Shown: positions 25,529-34,476 of the stretch, in pieces | How the letters are laid out: the number at the start of each line of letters is the position of its first letter | Position numbering within the stretch: position 1 is the first letter of the stretch | Assembly: GCF_020164745.1 (NCBI RefSeq) | Contig: NZ_JAIUGV010000006.1 | Coordinates: forward strand, 62,001 to 126,000 | Direction: 5' to 3' | Source: Mesorhizobium sp. ES1-4 | GTDB lineage: Bacteria; Pseudomonadota; Alphaproteobacteria; Rhizobiales; Rhizobiaceae | Length of the DNA: 64,000 nucleotides | The notes under the pieces: model-generated | The model's database searches: none | Told to the model about the DNA's origin: nothing | What the model saw: only the letters and a program-made list of their open reading frames with translations | Made by a program: the position numbers and the translations under genes

Positions 25529-25747
25529 GATTCCAGCGGGCGGCCTCCGCCAATTGGAGCGATGCCGCGAGGCTATGAAGCGGCGCGACCCGCAAAAAGA
25601 GATGCGGCGAACCTGAACCGACGCCCCCCTCTAATGCCGACCAGCCATCGGCCGGTCGCAAGGCTTCCTTGGTACTGAAGCCGGCGATGGAAAGCGCCGG
25701 CCGCACGAGTCCACCTTCACGCATCGTTTCCCATACTGGCCTCGCTT

Positions 25748-25762
25748 ATGAACGTCGTTCAT
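25748..25762. promoter_or_regulatory. Palindromic operator candidate A (ATGAACGTCGTTCAT)
   Basis: Perfect 7-1-7 inverted repeat of the kind bound by TetR/AcrR regulators. Its centre is 33 bp (about three helical turns) from that of a second copy, so two dimers could bind the same face of the DNA. No TetR gene is found in the window. Confidence 0.55.
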
Positions 25763-25780
25763 TTTGTGGTAAGTTGTGAC

Positions 25781-25795
25781 ATGAACGTTGTTCAT
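25781..25795. promoter_or_regulatory. Palindromic operator candidate B (ATGAACGTTGTTCAT)
   Basis: This is the second copy, differing from copy A by one base (C to T) that breaks one pair. It ends just before AGGGAG, the ribosome-binding site of the small frame at 25809, so a bound repressor would cover the transcript start region for the downstream genes. Confidence 0.55.
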
Positions 25796-25808
25796 AGGGA
25801 GAACGAAA

Positions 25809-25907
25809 ATGTTGAGACAGATCCATATAGACGCGGCGCGGGGCTGTTGGCTGGAGCGAGCCGAGAATTCGCGATCCCCGGGAATCAAGCGCGATAAAGA
25901 AGCTTAA
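25809..25907 (+). CDS. Possible small protein or leader peptide (32 aa)
   Basis: ATG at 25809 is preceded by AGGGAG with 7 bases between, better than the site before the large gene at 25997. The frame encodes MLRQIHIDAARGCWLERA and 14 more residues, then TAA. The product is basic, with no domain or membrane segment. It may be a leader peptide for the acyltransferase fusion gene or a chance frame; only its position under the twin palindromes supports it. Confidence 0.3.
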   Translation: MLRQIHIDAARGCWLERAENSRSPGIKRDKEA

Positions 25908-25996
25908 CCAGCTCACCTTATAACCACGATCGAAACAGCATGAACCGCGGGACCGTCGGTTAATCGCCGCGTGATTCCGCCAAATGGGAAATCGCC

Positions 25997-28900
25997 ATGA
26001 ACACGCACCTCATGCTCTCGCGGCGCTTCGCACCGCTTTTCTGGACGCAGTTCCTCTCCGCCTTCAACGACAATTTCCTCAAGAACACGCTGGTGTTCCT
26101 GATCCTTTTCACGCTGGCCGCCGGTCAGGCAGCCTCGCTGGTCACGCTGGCCGGCGCCGTGTTCATGGCTCCCTTCCTGCTCCTCTCGGCGCTGGGCGGC
26201 GAGATCGCCGACCGCTTCGACAAGGCGCTCATCGCCCGCCGGCTGAAATTTGCCGAGATCGGCGTCGCTGCCGTCGCGGTCGTCGGCATCGCGCTGTCCT
26301 CCATTCCCGTGCTGATGACCGCGCTGTTGATGTTCGGCGTCATCTCGGCACTGTTCGGGCCGATCAAATACGGCATCCTGCCCGATCATCTCGAGCGCAA
26401 GGAATTGCCCCGCGCCAACGCCTGGATAGAGTCGGCGACCTTCGCCGCCATCCTTGGCGGCACCATCGTGGGCGGGGTTGTCTCCGCCGACGGCATTGGT
26501 GTCGCCGTCTTCGGCCCGATGATGATGATCCTGGCGGTCGGCTGCTGGTTCGTCAGCCGCTATATCCCTTCGACCGGTTCCGCCGCGCCGAACCTTGTCA
26601 TCGACTGGAATATCTTTCGCTCGACATGGCGGCAGGTCAGTGAACTGCGCACCGACACGCGCATCTGGCGCGCCGGATTGATGACCTCGTGGTTCTGGCT
26701 GATCGGCGCCATCGTGCTTTCGATCCTGCCCACGCTGATCAAGGATCAGCTCGGCGGCAACGAGATCGCGGTCACAGCCTATCTCGCGGTGTTTGCCGTT
26801 TCCATCGCCATCGGCTCGGCGATCGCCGCTTGGATGTCGCAGGGCCGCATGGTGCTCCTTCCGGCGCCGGTCGGCACGGCGCTTCTGGCCTTGTTCGGCT
26901 TGCACCTTGCCTGGACGATCTGGAGCATGCAGCCCTCGCCCAAGGCCGAAACCCTTGGCCTGTTCTTCGCCGGGCCGAACACCATCCGCGTTGCGCTCGA
27001 CTTGGCCGGCATGGCCATTTCGAGCGCCTTCCTCGTCGTGCCGACCTTCGCCGCCGTGCAGGCCTGGTCGCCAGAGGCGCGCCGCGCCCGCGTCGTCGCC
27101 GCTGTCAGCATCGTCAACGCCGGCTTCATGACGCTCGGCGGCGTCTTGGTCGCCGCCATCCAGGCCGCGGGCGTCTCTATTGCCAGCGTGCTGTTCGGGC
27201 TTGCCGCCTTCAATGCCGTGGCCGCCTGGCTGATGCTGAAGTTCCTGCCGACCAACGCCTTCCGCGATTTCGTCTCCATCCTCTTCCGCGCCTTCCATCG
27301 TCTGGAAGTCGAGGGCCTGGACAACCTCAAGGCCGCTGGCCCGGCGCCCATCCTGGCGCTCAACCATGTCAGCTTCCTCGACGGGCCGCTGGCGTTGACG
27401 CTGACCGACGAAGAGCCGGTCTTCGCCATCGACTACACCATCGCCCAGGCCTGGTGGATGAAGCCGTTCCTCAAATTGACCCGCGCCCTGCCGCTCAATC
27501 CGGCCAAGCCGATGTCGACGCGCACGCTGATCAAGATCGTGCAGAACGGCGACCCGCTGGTCATCTTCCCCGAAGGCCGCATCACCGTCACAGGTGGGCT
27601 GATGAAGGTCTATGACGGCGCCGCCATGGTGGCCGACAAGACCGGCTCGATGGTGGTGCCGATCCGCATCGAAGGGCTGGAGAAAAGCCCTTTCTCGCGG
27701 CTGACGTCGCAGCATGTGCGCCGTCGCCTTTTCCCCAAGGTCAAGGTGACCATACTGCCGCCGGTGAAGCTCGAGGTCGCCGATGAGCTGAAGGGCCGCA
27801 AGCGTCGGGCCGCCGCCGGCGCCGCGCTCTACCAGGTGATGTCGGATCTCGTCTTCCGCACCCAGCATATCGACAAGACCGTGCTCGAAACGATCATCGA
27901 GACGGCGAGCGAGCGCGGCATGAAGCAGCTCGCCGTGCAGGACCCGGTCGCTGGTTCGCTGAGCTACGGCAAGCTGCTCACTGGCGTCGCGGTGCTCGGC
28001 GAGAAGTTCGAGACGCTCTATGCCGGACAGGACACGCTCGGCATCATGCTGCCCAACGCCAATGGCGCCTGTGCCGCGCTACTCGGCGTCATGTCCGCCG
28101 GCAAGGTCCCCGCGATGATCAATTTCACCGCCGGTGCCGCCAATATCCTGTCCGCTTGCAAGGCTGCGCAGGTGACCACCATTCTGACCTCCCGGGCCTT
28201 TGTCGAGCAGGCCAAGCTCGGCGCCATGGTCGAGGAGGTCGGCCGGTCGGTGAACATCGTCTGGCTCGATGATCTGCGTGCAACCATCGGCCTCAAGGAC
28301 AAGCTGCTTGGCCTGTTGCGCAAAAGCACGCCCAGGGTCGCACGCAGGGCCACCGACCCGGCGGTGATCCTGTTCACCTCGGGCTCCGAAGGCTCGCCGA
28401 AGGGCGTGGTGCTCACCCACCGCAACATCCTGGCCAATGCCGCGCAGGCCGCCTCGCGCATCGATTTCCATTCGGGCGACAAGGTGTTCAACGTGCTGCC
28501 GATCTTCCATTCCTTCGGCCTGACGGCGGGCACGGTGCTGCCGCTGGTGTCCGGCGTTCCGGTCTATTTCTACCCGTCGCCGCTGCACTACCGCATCGTG
28601 CCGGAACTGGTCTATGCCTCGAACGCGACGATCATCTTCGGCACCGACACCTTCCTCGGCGGCTATGCGCGCACCGCGCACCCCTATGATTTCCGCTCGG
28701 TGCGCTACTGCTTTTCCGGTGCCGAACCGGTCAAGGCCTCGACCCGCGAAACCTATATGGAGAAGTTTGGCCTGCGCATTCTCGAAGGCTACGGCGTCAC
28801 CGAGACAGCGCCGGTGATCTCCATCAACACGCCCATGTACAACAAATCAGGCACGGTCGGAAAAATCATGCCCGGCATGGAATACCGCCTGGAACCGGTG

Positions 28901-29407
28901 CTCGGCGTCGAAGGTGGCGGGCGGCTGTTCGTGCGTGGCCCCAACGTCATGGCGGGCTACCTCAGGGCCGAAAAGCCGGGCGTCCTCGAGCCGCTGCAAG
29001 ACGGCTGGCACGACACCGGCGACATCGTCAGCATCGACGGTGCCGGCTTCGTCAGCATCCGCGGCCGCGCCAAGCGCTTCGCCAAGATCGGCGGCGAGAT
29101 GATTTCGCTGGCGGCCGTGGAAGCGCTGGCGGGCGAGCTGTGGAAAGGTTCGCTCTCGGCGGTCGCGACCGTGCCGGATCCGCGCAAGGGCGAAAGACTG
29201 GTGCTCATCACCGAAGCCGAAAAGGCATCGCGCGCCGAGTTTCTGGCCTTCGCCAAGGCGAACGGCGCGATGGACCTGATGGTGCCGGCCGAAGTGCGTG
29301 TCGTGGCGCATGTGCCGGTGCTTGGCTCGGGCAAGATCGACTTCGTCGGCGTGACCAGGCTGGTGCGCGGCGACGACTTCGCGCCCGCCAAGGTCGAGGC
29401 CGCCTGA
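25997..29407 (+). CDS. aas: Fused MFS lysophospholipid transporter / acyltransferase / acyl-ACP synthetase
   Basis: This 1136-residue protein joins three modules. Residues 1 to about 415 are a 12-helix MFS transporter like LplT (FNDNFLKNTLVFLILF, GEIADRFDKALIARR). Residues about 430-620 are a PlsC acyltransferase with NHVSFLDGP (HX4D) near 456 and FPEGR near 523. The remainder is an AMP-forming acyl ligase with the P-loop FTSGSEGSPKGV near 793 and YGVTETAP near 933. In Enterobacteria LplT flips lysophospholipids inward and Aas re-acylates them from acyl-ACP; here all are in one inner-membrane protein. The gene is preceded by twin palindromes suggesting TetR control and followed by a two-hairpin repeat at its 3' end. 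Confidence 0.92.
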   Translation: MNTHLMLSRRFAPLFWTQFLSAFNDNFLKNTLVFLILFTLAAGQAASLVTLAGAVFMAPFLLLSALGGEIADRFDKALIARRLKFAEIGVAAVAVVGIALSSIPVLMTALLMFGVISALFGPIKYGILPDHLERKELPRANAWIESATFAAILGGTIVGGVVSADGIGVAVFGPMMMILAVGCWFVSRYIPSTGSAAPNLVIDWNIFRSTWRQVSELRTDTRIWRAGLMTSWFWLIGAIVLSILPTLIKDQLGGNEIAVTAYLAVFAVSIAIGSAIAAWMSQGRMVLLPAPVGTALLALFGLHLAWTIWSMQPSPKAETLGLFFAGPNTIRVALDLAGMAISSAFLVVPTFAAVQAWSPEARRARVVAAVSIVNAGFMTLGGVLVAAIQAAGVSIASVLFGLAAFNAVAAWLMLKFLPTNAFRDFVSILFRAFHRLEVEGLDNLKAAGPAPILALNHVSFLDGPLALTLTDEEPVFAIDYTIAQAWWMKPFLKLTRALPLNPAKPMSTRTLIKIVQNGDPLVIFPEGRITVTGGLMKVYDGAAMVADKTGSMVVPIRIEGLEKSPFSRLTSQHVRRRLFPKVKVTILPPVKLEVADELKGRKRRAAAGAALYQVMSDLVFRTQHIDKTVLETIIETASERGMKQLAVQDPVAGSLSYGKLLTGVAVLGEKFETLYAGQDTLGIMLPNANGACAALLGVMSAGKVPAMINFTAGAANILSACKAAQVTTILTSRAFVEQAKLGAMVEEVGRSVNIVWLDDLRATIGLKDKLLGLLRKSTPRVARRATDPAVILFTSGSEGSPKGVVLTHRNILANAAQAASRIDFHSGDKVFNVLPIFHSFGLTAGTVLPLVSGVPVYFYPSPLHYRIVPELVYASNATIIFGTDTFLGGYARTAHPYDFRSVRYCFSGAEPVKASTRETYMEKFGLRILEGYGVTETAPVISINTPMYNKSGTVGKIMPGMEYRLEPVLGVEGGGRLFVRGPNVMAGYLRAEKPGVLEPLQDGWHDTGDIVSIDGAGFVSIRGRAKRFAKIGGEMISLAAVEALAGELWKGSLSAVATVPDPRKGERLVLITEAEKASRAEFLAFAKANGAMDLMVPAEVRVVAHVPVLGSGKIDFVGVTRLVRGDDFAPAKVEAA

Positions 29408-29465
29408 TCACCCGTGAGAGCGAGACGGCGCCACGGCAGCAATCGCGGCGTCGCCGGAGCGTATA

Positions 29466-29563
29466 GCAATTCCAGGAAAAGTGCGTAGCGGTTTTCCGTC
29501 CGGAATTGCGTGAAAACAAAGAGTAGAGCGGTTCAGGGATTCTACCAAACACTGAACCGCGCT
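29466..29563. repeat. Two-hairpin intergenic repeat, copy A
   Basis: Part one (29466-29509) has GCAATTCC and GGAATTGC ends with inner GGAAAA and TTTTCC arms. Part two (29525-29563) is GAGCGGTTCAG, spacer, CTGAACCGCGCT. The element lies between convergent genes, and its last bases overlap the DUF1501 stop codon. Nearly the same 98-base unit is at 57072-57168, so it is a mobile or dispersed repeat that may also act as a bidirectional terminator here. Confidence 0.85.
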
Positions 29564-30800
29564 AGGCGACTAGGTTCATCATCGGCTTCACCGCACCTGA
29601 ATCCGGAAACACCTTGTCGCCGAGCACCGCTGCCGAAAGTCCGAACTGGTCGGCGAGCAGGCCCTTCAGCACCGCCCTGACATCGCTGGTCGGCGCAAGG
29701 TCGCGTTGCTGGTAAAGTTGCGCCGGCTTCAGCCCGGGCCAGTCGGCGATGACGCGCCCGCCCTTGATCGCGCCGCCGGCGAGCAGCACCACCGTGCCGG
29801 TGCCGTGATCGGTGCCGACCGTGCCGTTGATCCGCGCCGTGCGGCCGAATTCGGTGATGGCCACGATCGCCGTATCCTTCCAGCGCTCGCCGAGGCCTTT
29901 TTCGAATTCCTCGAAGGCGCCGTCGAGGCCACCAAGCAAAGTTGCGAGCCGGCCGGTCGCGCCGCCTTCGTTGACATGCGTGTCCCAGCCGTCGAAGGCG
30001 AGGGCCGCGACGCGCGGCCCGTCATCGGCCGCGATCAGCCTGGCGGCGCCTTGCGCGGCCTGCCGCATGCCGGCGGCGCTGTCGAGGCCGCCTTTGGGCT
30101 TCATCGGGTTGGCGCCCATCTGGTCGTCGAGCGCCATGCGGTCGGCGTCGAGGCCCGTTCGCAGCGCCACTGCCAGGACCGGATCGCGGTGCTGGTAGAG
30201 ATCGAGAACGCGCGTCGCGAGGTCGCCTGCCGGCGCCGGCAGCGATTGCGGCGCCCAGCCGAGCACCGGGGCTGCGCCGCGGATCACCAGCGGCGTCGAC
30301 GGTCCGACGGCCAGGCCGCCAAGCCTCGCCACGCGTTCGCCCGCCGGCAGGCTTTCCAGCGCGCGGTTGAGCCAGCCGGTGGCGACATGGCCGGGGCCGG
30401 AAAAGCCGCTTTCCAACACATCCTGTCCATCGAAATGCGAGCGCTCGCGATAGCCGGTCGCCGCCGCATGCACGACCGCTGCCTGGCTTGCCTTGAACAG
30501 CCGCGCGAACACCGGCATCGCCGGATTGGCCGCGAAGAAACCGTCGAGCGGCAGCGCCGCATGCGGGCCGGAAAGTGACAAGGCGATGTCGCCATGCAGG
30601 CCGGCATAGTCGGGATCGCCGACCGGACCGACCGCCGACAGGCCGTCCAGCGCACCGCGCAGCACGATGACGATCAGGCGCGGGTCGCGATCGTCGGCGG
30701 CGCGCGCGAAGCGTGGCAGATAGGCCCAGGCAAACAGCGCGCCGCCGGTCATCAACACGGCGCGGCGGGAGGGGCGGGGAGGTTCGCACAGCAGGCTCAT
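29562..30800 (-). CDS. DUF1501 domain protein, Tat-exported
   Basis: The 412-residue protein carries a twin-arginine-like leader (PSRRAVLMTGGALFAWAYLPRFARA). The mature part begins DDRDPRLIVIVLRGALDGLSAVGP, typical of DUF1501 proteins, with VAITEFGRTARINGTVGTDHGTGTVVLLAGG near residues 315-345, a segment like the metal-binding region of alkaline-phosphatase-like sulfatases. The biochemical role is unknown. It follows the DUF1800 gene by 46 bp; the two families are nearly always encoded together and are thought to act together outside the cytoplasm. Confidence 0.9.
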   Translation of the reverse strand: MSLLCEPPRPSRRAVLMTGGALFAWAYLPRFARAADDRDPRLIVIVLRGALDGLSAVGPVGDPDYAGLHGDIALSLSGPHAALPLDGFFAANPAMPVFARLFKASQAAVVHAAATGYRERSHFDGQDVLESGFSGPGHVATGWLNRALESLPAGERVARLGGLAVGPSTPLVIRGAAPVLGWAPQSLPAPAGDLATRVLDLYQHRDPVLAVALRTGLDADRMALDDQMGANPMKPKGGLDSAAGMRQAAQGAARLIAADDGPRVAALAFDGWDTHVNEGGATGRLATLLGGLDGAFEEFEKGLGERWKDTAIVAITEFGRTARINGTVGTDHGTGTVVLLAGGAIKGGRVIADWPGLKPAQLYQQRDLAPTSDVRAVLKGLLADQFGLSAAVLGDKVFPDSGAVKPMMNLVA

Positions 30801-30846
30801 GACTTCGTCTCCATGGCAGTTGTCGGCGCCGGACCTATCGCTTGAG

Positions 30847-32373
30847 CTATCGTCGCTGGAATTCGGGCGCCATCAGCAGCAGCGCCAGGCCTTGCTGCTT
30901 GGACTCGGCGCGGGCGACCGCCTGGCGCGTCTCCGGAGAGGCGGAGGGACCGATGACCGCATCGAGCATGTCGCTGGGATTGCCGATGTCTTTCACCTGC
31001 CTTGCGGCCTGCCAGGCGATGTCGAGGCGTATCTTCATGCCCTCCGCCGATGCCCAGCTGTCCGCCTGGTCGGGAAAGCCGTTCGGTCCGGGCGGCCGCC
31101 AGAGCGGCTCGCCCAGCGCGTTGAGCCAGTTGAGCGACTGGCCGGGCTCGTTGGTCGGGCCGGGGCCGGCTGCCCTGCGGATGGCGGCGATATAGTCGAA
31201 CGGCGAGCGCATCTTGGCCAATGGCGTCGACCACGCCTCCGGGATGTCGATGAGTGCTGCTGCCAATGCCCTGAGATCGCCGTCGTTCTTGGTGAACGCC
31301 CTGGCCAGATGCGCCACCGCCGCCGGCGGCGGCTCGTCCGCTATGAAGTGTCGGGCGAGCTTGGTGGCGATGTGCCGCGCCGTCGCCGGATGGCGGGCGA
31401 TATCGTTGAGCGCGGCCTCGGCCTGGCCCATGCCGCCGGCCGGATAGGTCTTGCCGAGCAGCACCTCATCGCCTGGCTCATGCGCATTGGCATTGAAGAC
31501 GAAACTGCCGGGTTCGCCCAACCGTCCTTCCCGTCCGGCCATCGTCCAGCCGGTCAGGATGCGGGCGAAGCTGGTGACGTCGGCCTGGCTGTAGCCGCTG
31601 CCGACACCCAGCGTGTGCAGTTCCAGGATCTCGCGGGCGAGGTTCTCGTTGAGCCCGCGCTGGCGGTTCCTGCCGGCGCGGGAGTCCGGGCCGATCGACT
31701 GCTGGTTGTCGAGGTAGAACAGCATGGCCGGATGCCGCTCCACCGCCATGAGCATGTCGGCGAAGCGGCCGAGCACGAAAGGCCGGATGGCCTCCCGTTC
31801 GAAGGCCCCGGCGCTGGCGCGCACGATGTTGTTCTTGGCCACGGAGACGCAGAAATGGTTCGACCAGAAATAGACCAGACGCTCGACGAAGCCGGCTTCT
31901 GCCCGCAAGGCCTTGTCGAAGCGGGCCTGGGCTTCAGCCCGGTACAGGATGGCCTCGACCGGAGGGGCGGCAGGCATTGGCTTGGCCGGTGCCGCGGACG
32001 GCGGACTGGCTGGAGCGCCCACTTTGAGGGGAGCGCTCGCCATGACCGGTGCGTTTGTCGCGGCGGGCACATTCGCCGCCTGCTCGGCGGCCGCTGTCAT
32101 CAGGCTCCTGTCGAGCCTGCGCTGGAAGCGTGCCGCCATGCTGGCCTGGATGGCCGCCGTGCTCCCAAGGACACCGGCATAGGCCGGATCGTCAAGCGAG
32201 ATCATGGCGACGTCCGGCCGCCGCAGTTCGGCCTTGAGATAGCCACGCGGATCGGCGCCCAACCTGTCGCGGTCGCCGGGGCGGGCTCCAAGCCCGAACC
32301 GGTTGAAGGCGACGAGGGTTGGATCGGGCGGGGAATTGGAGGCCGGTACAGCCAAGTCAGCTCTCCATCTCAT
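30847..32373 (-). CDS. DUF1800 domain protein
   Basis: The 508-residue protein has the DUF1800 pattern: VAFNRFGLGARPGD near the start, LVYFWSNHFCVSVAKN (about 162-177), GLNENLAREILELHTLGVGSGYSQADVTSFARILTGW, and a C-terminal AWASAEGM-like region. It lacks a clear cleavable signal peptide; a low-complexity Ala/Pro stretch sits near residues 95-140. The function is unknown, and the partner is the DUF1501 gene just downstream. Confidence 0.9.
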   Translation of the reverse strand: MRWRADLAVPASNSPPDPTLVAFNRFGLGARPGDRDRLGADPRGYLKAELRRPDVAMISLDDPAYAGVLGSTAAIQASMAARFQRRLDRSLMTAAAEQAANVPAATNAPVMASAPLKVGAPASPPSAAPAKPMPAAPPVEAILYRAEAQARFDKALRAEAGFVERLVYFWSNHFCVSVAKNNIVRASAGAFEREAIRPFVLGRFADMLMAVERHPAMLFYLDNQQSIGPDSRAGRNRQRGLNENLAREILELHTLGVGSGYSQADVTSFARILTGWTMAGREGRLGEPGSFVFNANAHEPGDEVLLGKTYPAGGMGQAEAALNDIARHPATARHIATKLARHFIADEPPPAAVAHLARAFTKNDGDLRALAAALIDIPEAWSTPLAKMRSPFDYIAAIRRAAGPGPTNEPGQSLNWLNALGEPLWRPPGPNGFPDQADSWASAEGMKIRLDIAWQAARQVKDIGNPSDMLDAVIGPSASPETRQAVARAESKQQGLALLLMAPEFQRR

Positions 32374-32469
32374 GGGCTTCCCGCGCGACGCGCATGAAGC
32401 CGTTCGAGCTGTGTCATGCCTTTTCGAACGGGGTCGTGGGGCCGACGACGTGGTCGACCCCGCAGGCCC

Positions 32470-32748
32470 CTACCAGCGATGCCAGCGGTGCCAGTGGCGG
32501 TGCGGATGCCGGACGTGGAAGGCAGGGCCGACAATGTAGGGGCGCACGACCACGCGGTTTGGCACGCAGCGCCCCCAGCGGTTCGGATGCCAGCCGATCC
32601 CACAGCCCCAGCGGACATGTTCCACCAGCGCTGGAGCCGCCGGTTGGACGACGGACACGATCGGCATTGCATTGGACGTCGCGGCCGCCGCGACCGTTCC
32701 ACTTACGGCCAGGGTAGCGGCTGCTGCATACTTTGTCAGACGGTTCAT
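32470..32748 (-). CDS. Small exported GCG/CRPN-type His/Pro-rich protein
   Basis: The 92-residue protein has a signal peptide (hydrophobic AAAATLAVSGTVAAAATSNA), then the motif WGCGIGWHPNRWGRCVPN, known from small rhizobial GCG_CRPN-prefix proteins. It ends in a basic, His/Trp-rich tail HPHRHWHRWHRW. The tail suggests metal or anionic-surface binding in the periplasm, but no function is known. It lies 112 bp downstream of the Spy-like gene and may be part of the sigma-factor module. Confidence 0.85.
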   Translation of the reverse strand: MNRLTKYAAAATLAVSGTVAAAATSNAMPIVSVVQPAAPALVEHVRWGCGIGWHPNRWGRCVPNRVVVRPYIVGPAFHVRHPHRHWHRWHRW

Positions 32749-32860
32749 GGTCGAACTCCAGGTGCTCTTCGAGTTTGAGATAACCGGTCCGCATCACGAG
32801 ATTGGATCGGCTCGTCCCTTCCTCTCGTTAAACGGCGTCGTCGGCATTGTCCGTCGGTCG

Positions 32861-33322
32861 TCACGGCAATTTTTTTGGTGCCAGGGCCGCGCGGCGCCCC
32901 ACATGGCGCATCAGTGCCGCAGCCAATACGCTCCGGTTCTGCGGGGATGTGTTTGCCGCGAAGTCGACAATGGCCTGTTCAAGCCGCGTGCGCACGGTCA
33001 CGTCAGCGTTGCGAGCCCGCTCCAGCGCTGCGGACAAAGCGACGGTGTCCACAACGGGTTGGCGCAACAGGTCTGCCGCCTCCTGCCTTGCCTGCTGGCC
33101 GTCAATTATGGTCTGGCGGGCCTCCATACGTACTTGTCGCAGCGCCTTGCGGAAGGACTTGCGATCTTTTTCGGGAAGCTGTCCTCCGGCGGATTCCAAC
33201 GAGTATCCGGCGCCTGCCCGGGCATTTCTCAACCAGACGGCGCCGCTGACGAATGCCCCGGCTAGGAAGACGTTCAGCACGACCGAGGCGATGACCAGAC
33301 CACGAACCCAGCGCGTGCTCAT
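32861..33322 (-). CDS. Periplasmic heavy-metal sensor / Spy-CpxP-like protein
   Basis: The 153-residue protein has an N-terminal membrane anchor (GLVIASVVLNVFLAGAFVSGAVWL). A helical, charged region follows (DRKSFRKALRQVRMEARQTIIDGQQARQEAADLLRQ), the layout of the CnrR/ZraP/Spy/CpxP group that senses metals or misfolded protein in the periplasm. There is no clear Cys/His metal cluster. Its start overlaps the end of the anti-sigma-like gene by 4 bp, so it is in the same operon as the ECF sigma factor. Confidence 0.82.
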   Translation of the reverse strand: MSTRWVRGLVIASVVLNVFLAGAFVSGAVWLRNARAGAGYSLESAGGQLPEKDRKSFRKALRQVRMEARQTIIDGQQARQEAADLLRQPVVDTVALSAALERARNADVTVRTRLEQAIVDFAANTSPQNRSVLAAALMRHVGRRAALAPKKLP

Positions 33323-33771
33323 AGGCTCTCCTCACCATTTTCGGCATCGGGCCCGGCATCGCCAAACGCCGTCGCGTTGGCATCCAGCACATAGTGATCC
33401 GATCCGGCCTCCGGCGTGACAATGCTCACCAACGCCAGCCCGGCGACGGCGCCCGCCAGGCCAATGCCGGCGAGTCCCAGCCCCAGCCACCAGAACCGCT
33501 GACGCCGGCGGTGGACGAGGTGCCGGTCGGCGGCGCGCAGGATGCTGCTGTGCAGCGCCTTGCTGGGGGGCTGGACGCGGTAGCTGTCCAGCAGGGCGTC
33601 AAGCGTGCCGGTGTGCCGCGCCATGGCCTGGCCTGCTTCGCCTGAAGCAAAGGCCGTGGCGGCTTCGCGTTCCGCTTCCGGCCAGCGGCGCAAATCGCCG
33701 CCATAGGCCTGCGCCAACGCCGCGAAACGCCTGGCGTCCATTGCCGGGCCGCCTTCGATGTCCTCAGTCAT
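33319..33771 (-). CDS. Single-pass membrane protein, probable anti-sigma factor
   Basis: The 150-residue protein has a soluble N-terminal half (ARRFAALAQAYGGDLRRWPEAEREAA) and one membrane helix at about 95-120 (FWWLGLGLAGIGLAGAVAGLALVSI). The short tail is periplasmic. It has no zinc HxxxCxxC motif. It lies 117 bp downstream of an ECF sigma gene and overlaps the Spy-like gene. I infer that it holds the sigma factor at the membrane; similarity alone does not prove this. The start is ATG 33771 after GGGGAAAACA. Confidence 0.75.
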   Translation of the reverse strand: MTEDIEGGPAMDARRFAALAQAYGGDLRRWPEAEREAATAFASGEAGQAMARHTGTLDALLDSYRVQPPSKALHSSILRAADRHLVHRRRQRFWWLGLGLAGIGLAGAVAGLALVSIVTPEAGSDHYVLDANATAFGDAGPDAENGEESL

Positions 33772-33888
33772 TTGTTTTCCCCTTGCCCCTTGGTGGCGCG
33801 CCCACGCGGGTTGGAAACGACGCAGGCCAGGTCCCACCGGGCGCGCGCAACGCGCGATGAATGTCCGGCATTCGGTGGCGCGCCTTCC

Positions 33889-34431
33889 TCAATCATGGCC
33901 GCCATCCCTGGCCAACATCGTCTGCAGCGCCCGCCGGCCGCGCGACAGCAGGCTCTCCAGGGCATCGACACTGATTTCGAGGGTCGCGGCCGCCTCGATG
34001 TTGGACATCTCTTGATAGTAGACCAAGATGATCGCCTCGCGCTGGCGCGGTGCGATTGCCTGCAAGGCCCGCTCGACCCGATGCGCCTCTTCGCCGGGGT
34101 GGGAATCGGGAAGCGGGGCGGGATCGACGATGTCGGGCATCTCGGCGGTCACCCATCCGCGGCGCCGGCGCAGCCGGTCGTAGCAAAGGTTGAGCGTCAC
34201 CCGGTGGATCCAGGTGTCGAAGCGTGCATTGCCGCGCCGCCACTTCGAGGCATGACGCCAGATGCGCACGAAGGTTTCCTGCGCAACATCCTCGGCCTCC
34301 GCCGCATCGCCCAGCATGCGCACGGCAAGCGAAAGGATGCGCGGCAGCTTGCGCGCGACGAGCGCCCGCACCGCCGCGGGTTCGCCCGCACCGACCCGAC
34401 GAACCAGTTCTTCGTCCGGATCGACGCTCAT
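33889..34431 (-). CDS. ECF-type sigma-70 family RNA polymerase sigma factor
   Basis: The 180-residue protein has sigma region 2 (LSLAVRMLGDAAEAEDVAQETFVRIWRHASKW, then FDTWIHRVTLNLCYDRLRRR) and region 4 (LQAIAPRQREAIILVYYQEMSNIEAAATLEISVDALESLLSRGRRAL). I prefer ATG 34431, with GGGAG upstream; an in-frame GTG at 34443 is possible. The gene sits 45 bp after the EF-hand gene and is followed by a membrane anti-sigma candidate and a Spy-like protein, a set that suggests a response to metals, calcium or envelope stress. Confidence 0.9.
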   Translation of the reverse strand: MSVDPDEELVRRVGAGEPAAVRALVARKLPRILSLAVRMLGDAAEAEDVAQETFVRIWRHASKWRRGNARFDTWIHRVTLNLCYDRLRRRRGWVTAEMPDIVDPAPLPDSHPGEEAHRVERALQAIAPRQREAIILVYYQEMSNIEAAATLEISVDALESLLSRGRRALQTMLARDGGHD

Positions 34432-34476
34432 GGGCTGGCGCACTCCCGATGTCCATCATGCGTCATGGCCCCTTGG

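Larger units (their letters stand above)
25529..25996. other. 468-bp spacer with tandem palindromes and a small frame
   Basis: The spacer separates the oxidoreductase operon end from the acyltransferase fusion gene. The first 200 bp show no gene I can support. Then come two ATGAACG..GTTCAT palindromes (25748-25762, 25781-25795) and a 32-codon frame with a good ribosome-binding site (25809-25907). The last 90 bp lead to the ATG at 25997. Confidence 0.7.

Noticed and set aside
25329..25724. Minus-strand frame next to the twin palindromes as a possible TetR regulator
   Set aside because: No helix-turn-helix pattern is visible and most of it overlaps the end of the oxidoreductase subunit gene on the other strand.
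25913..27868. 651-codon open frame on the minus strand opposite the acyltransferase fusion gene
   Set aside because: Translation is low-complexity and highly charged (many D, H, Q, R), with no motif or ribosome-binding site; it is the complement of strong MFS and acyltransferase coding sequence.
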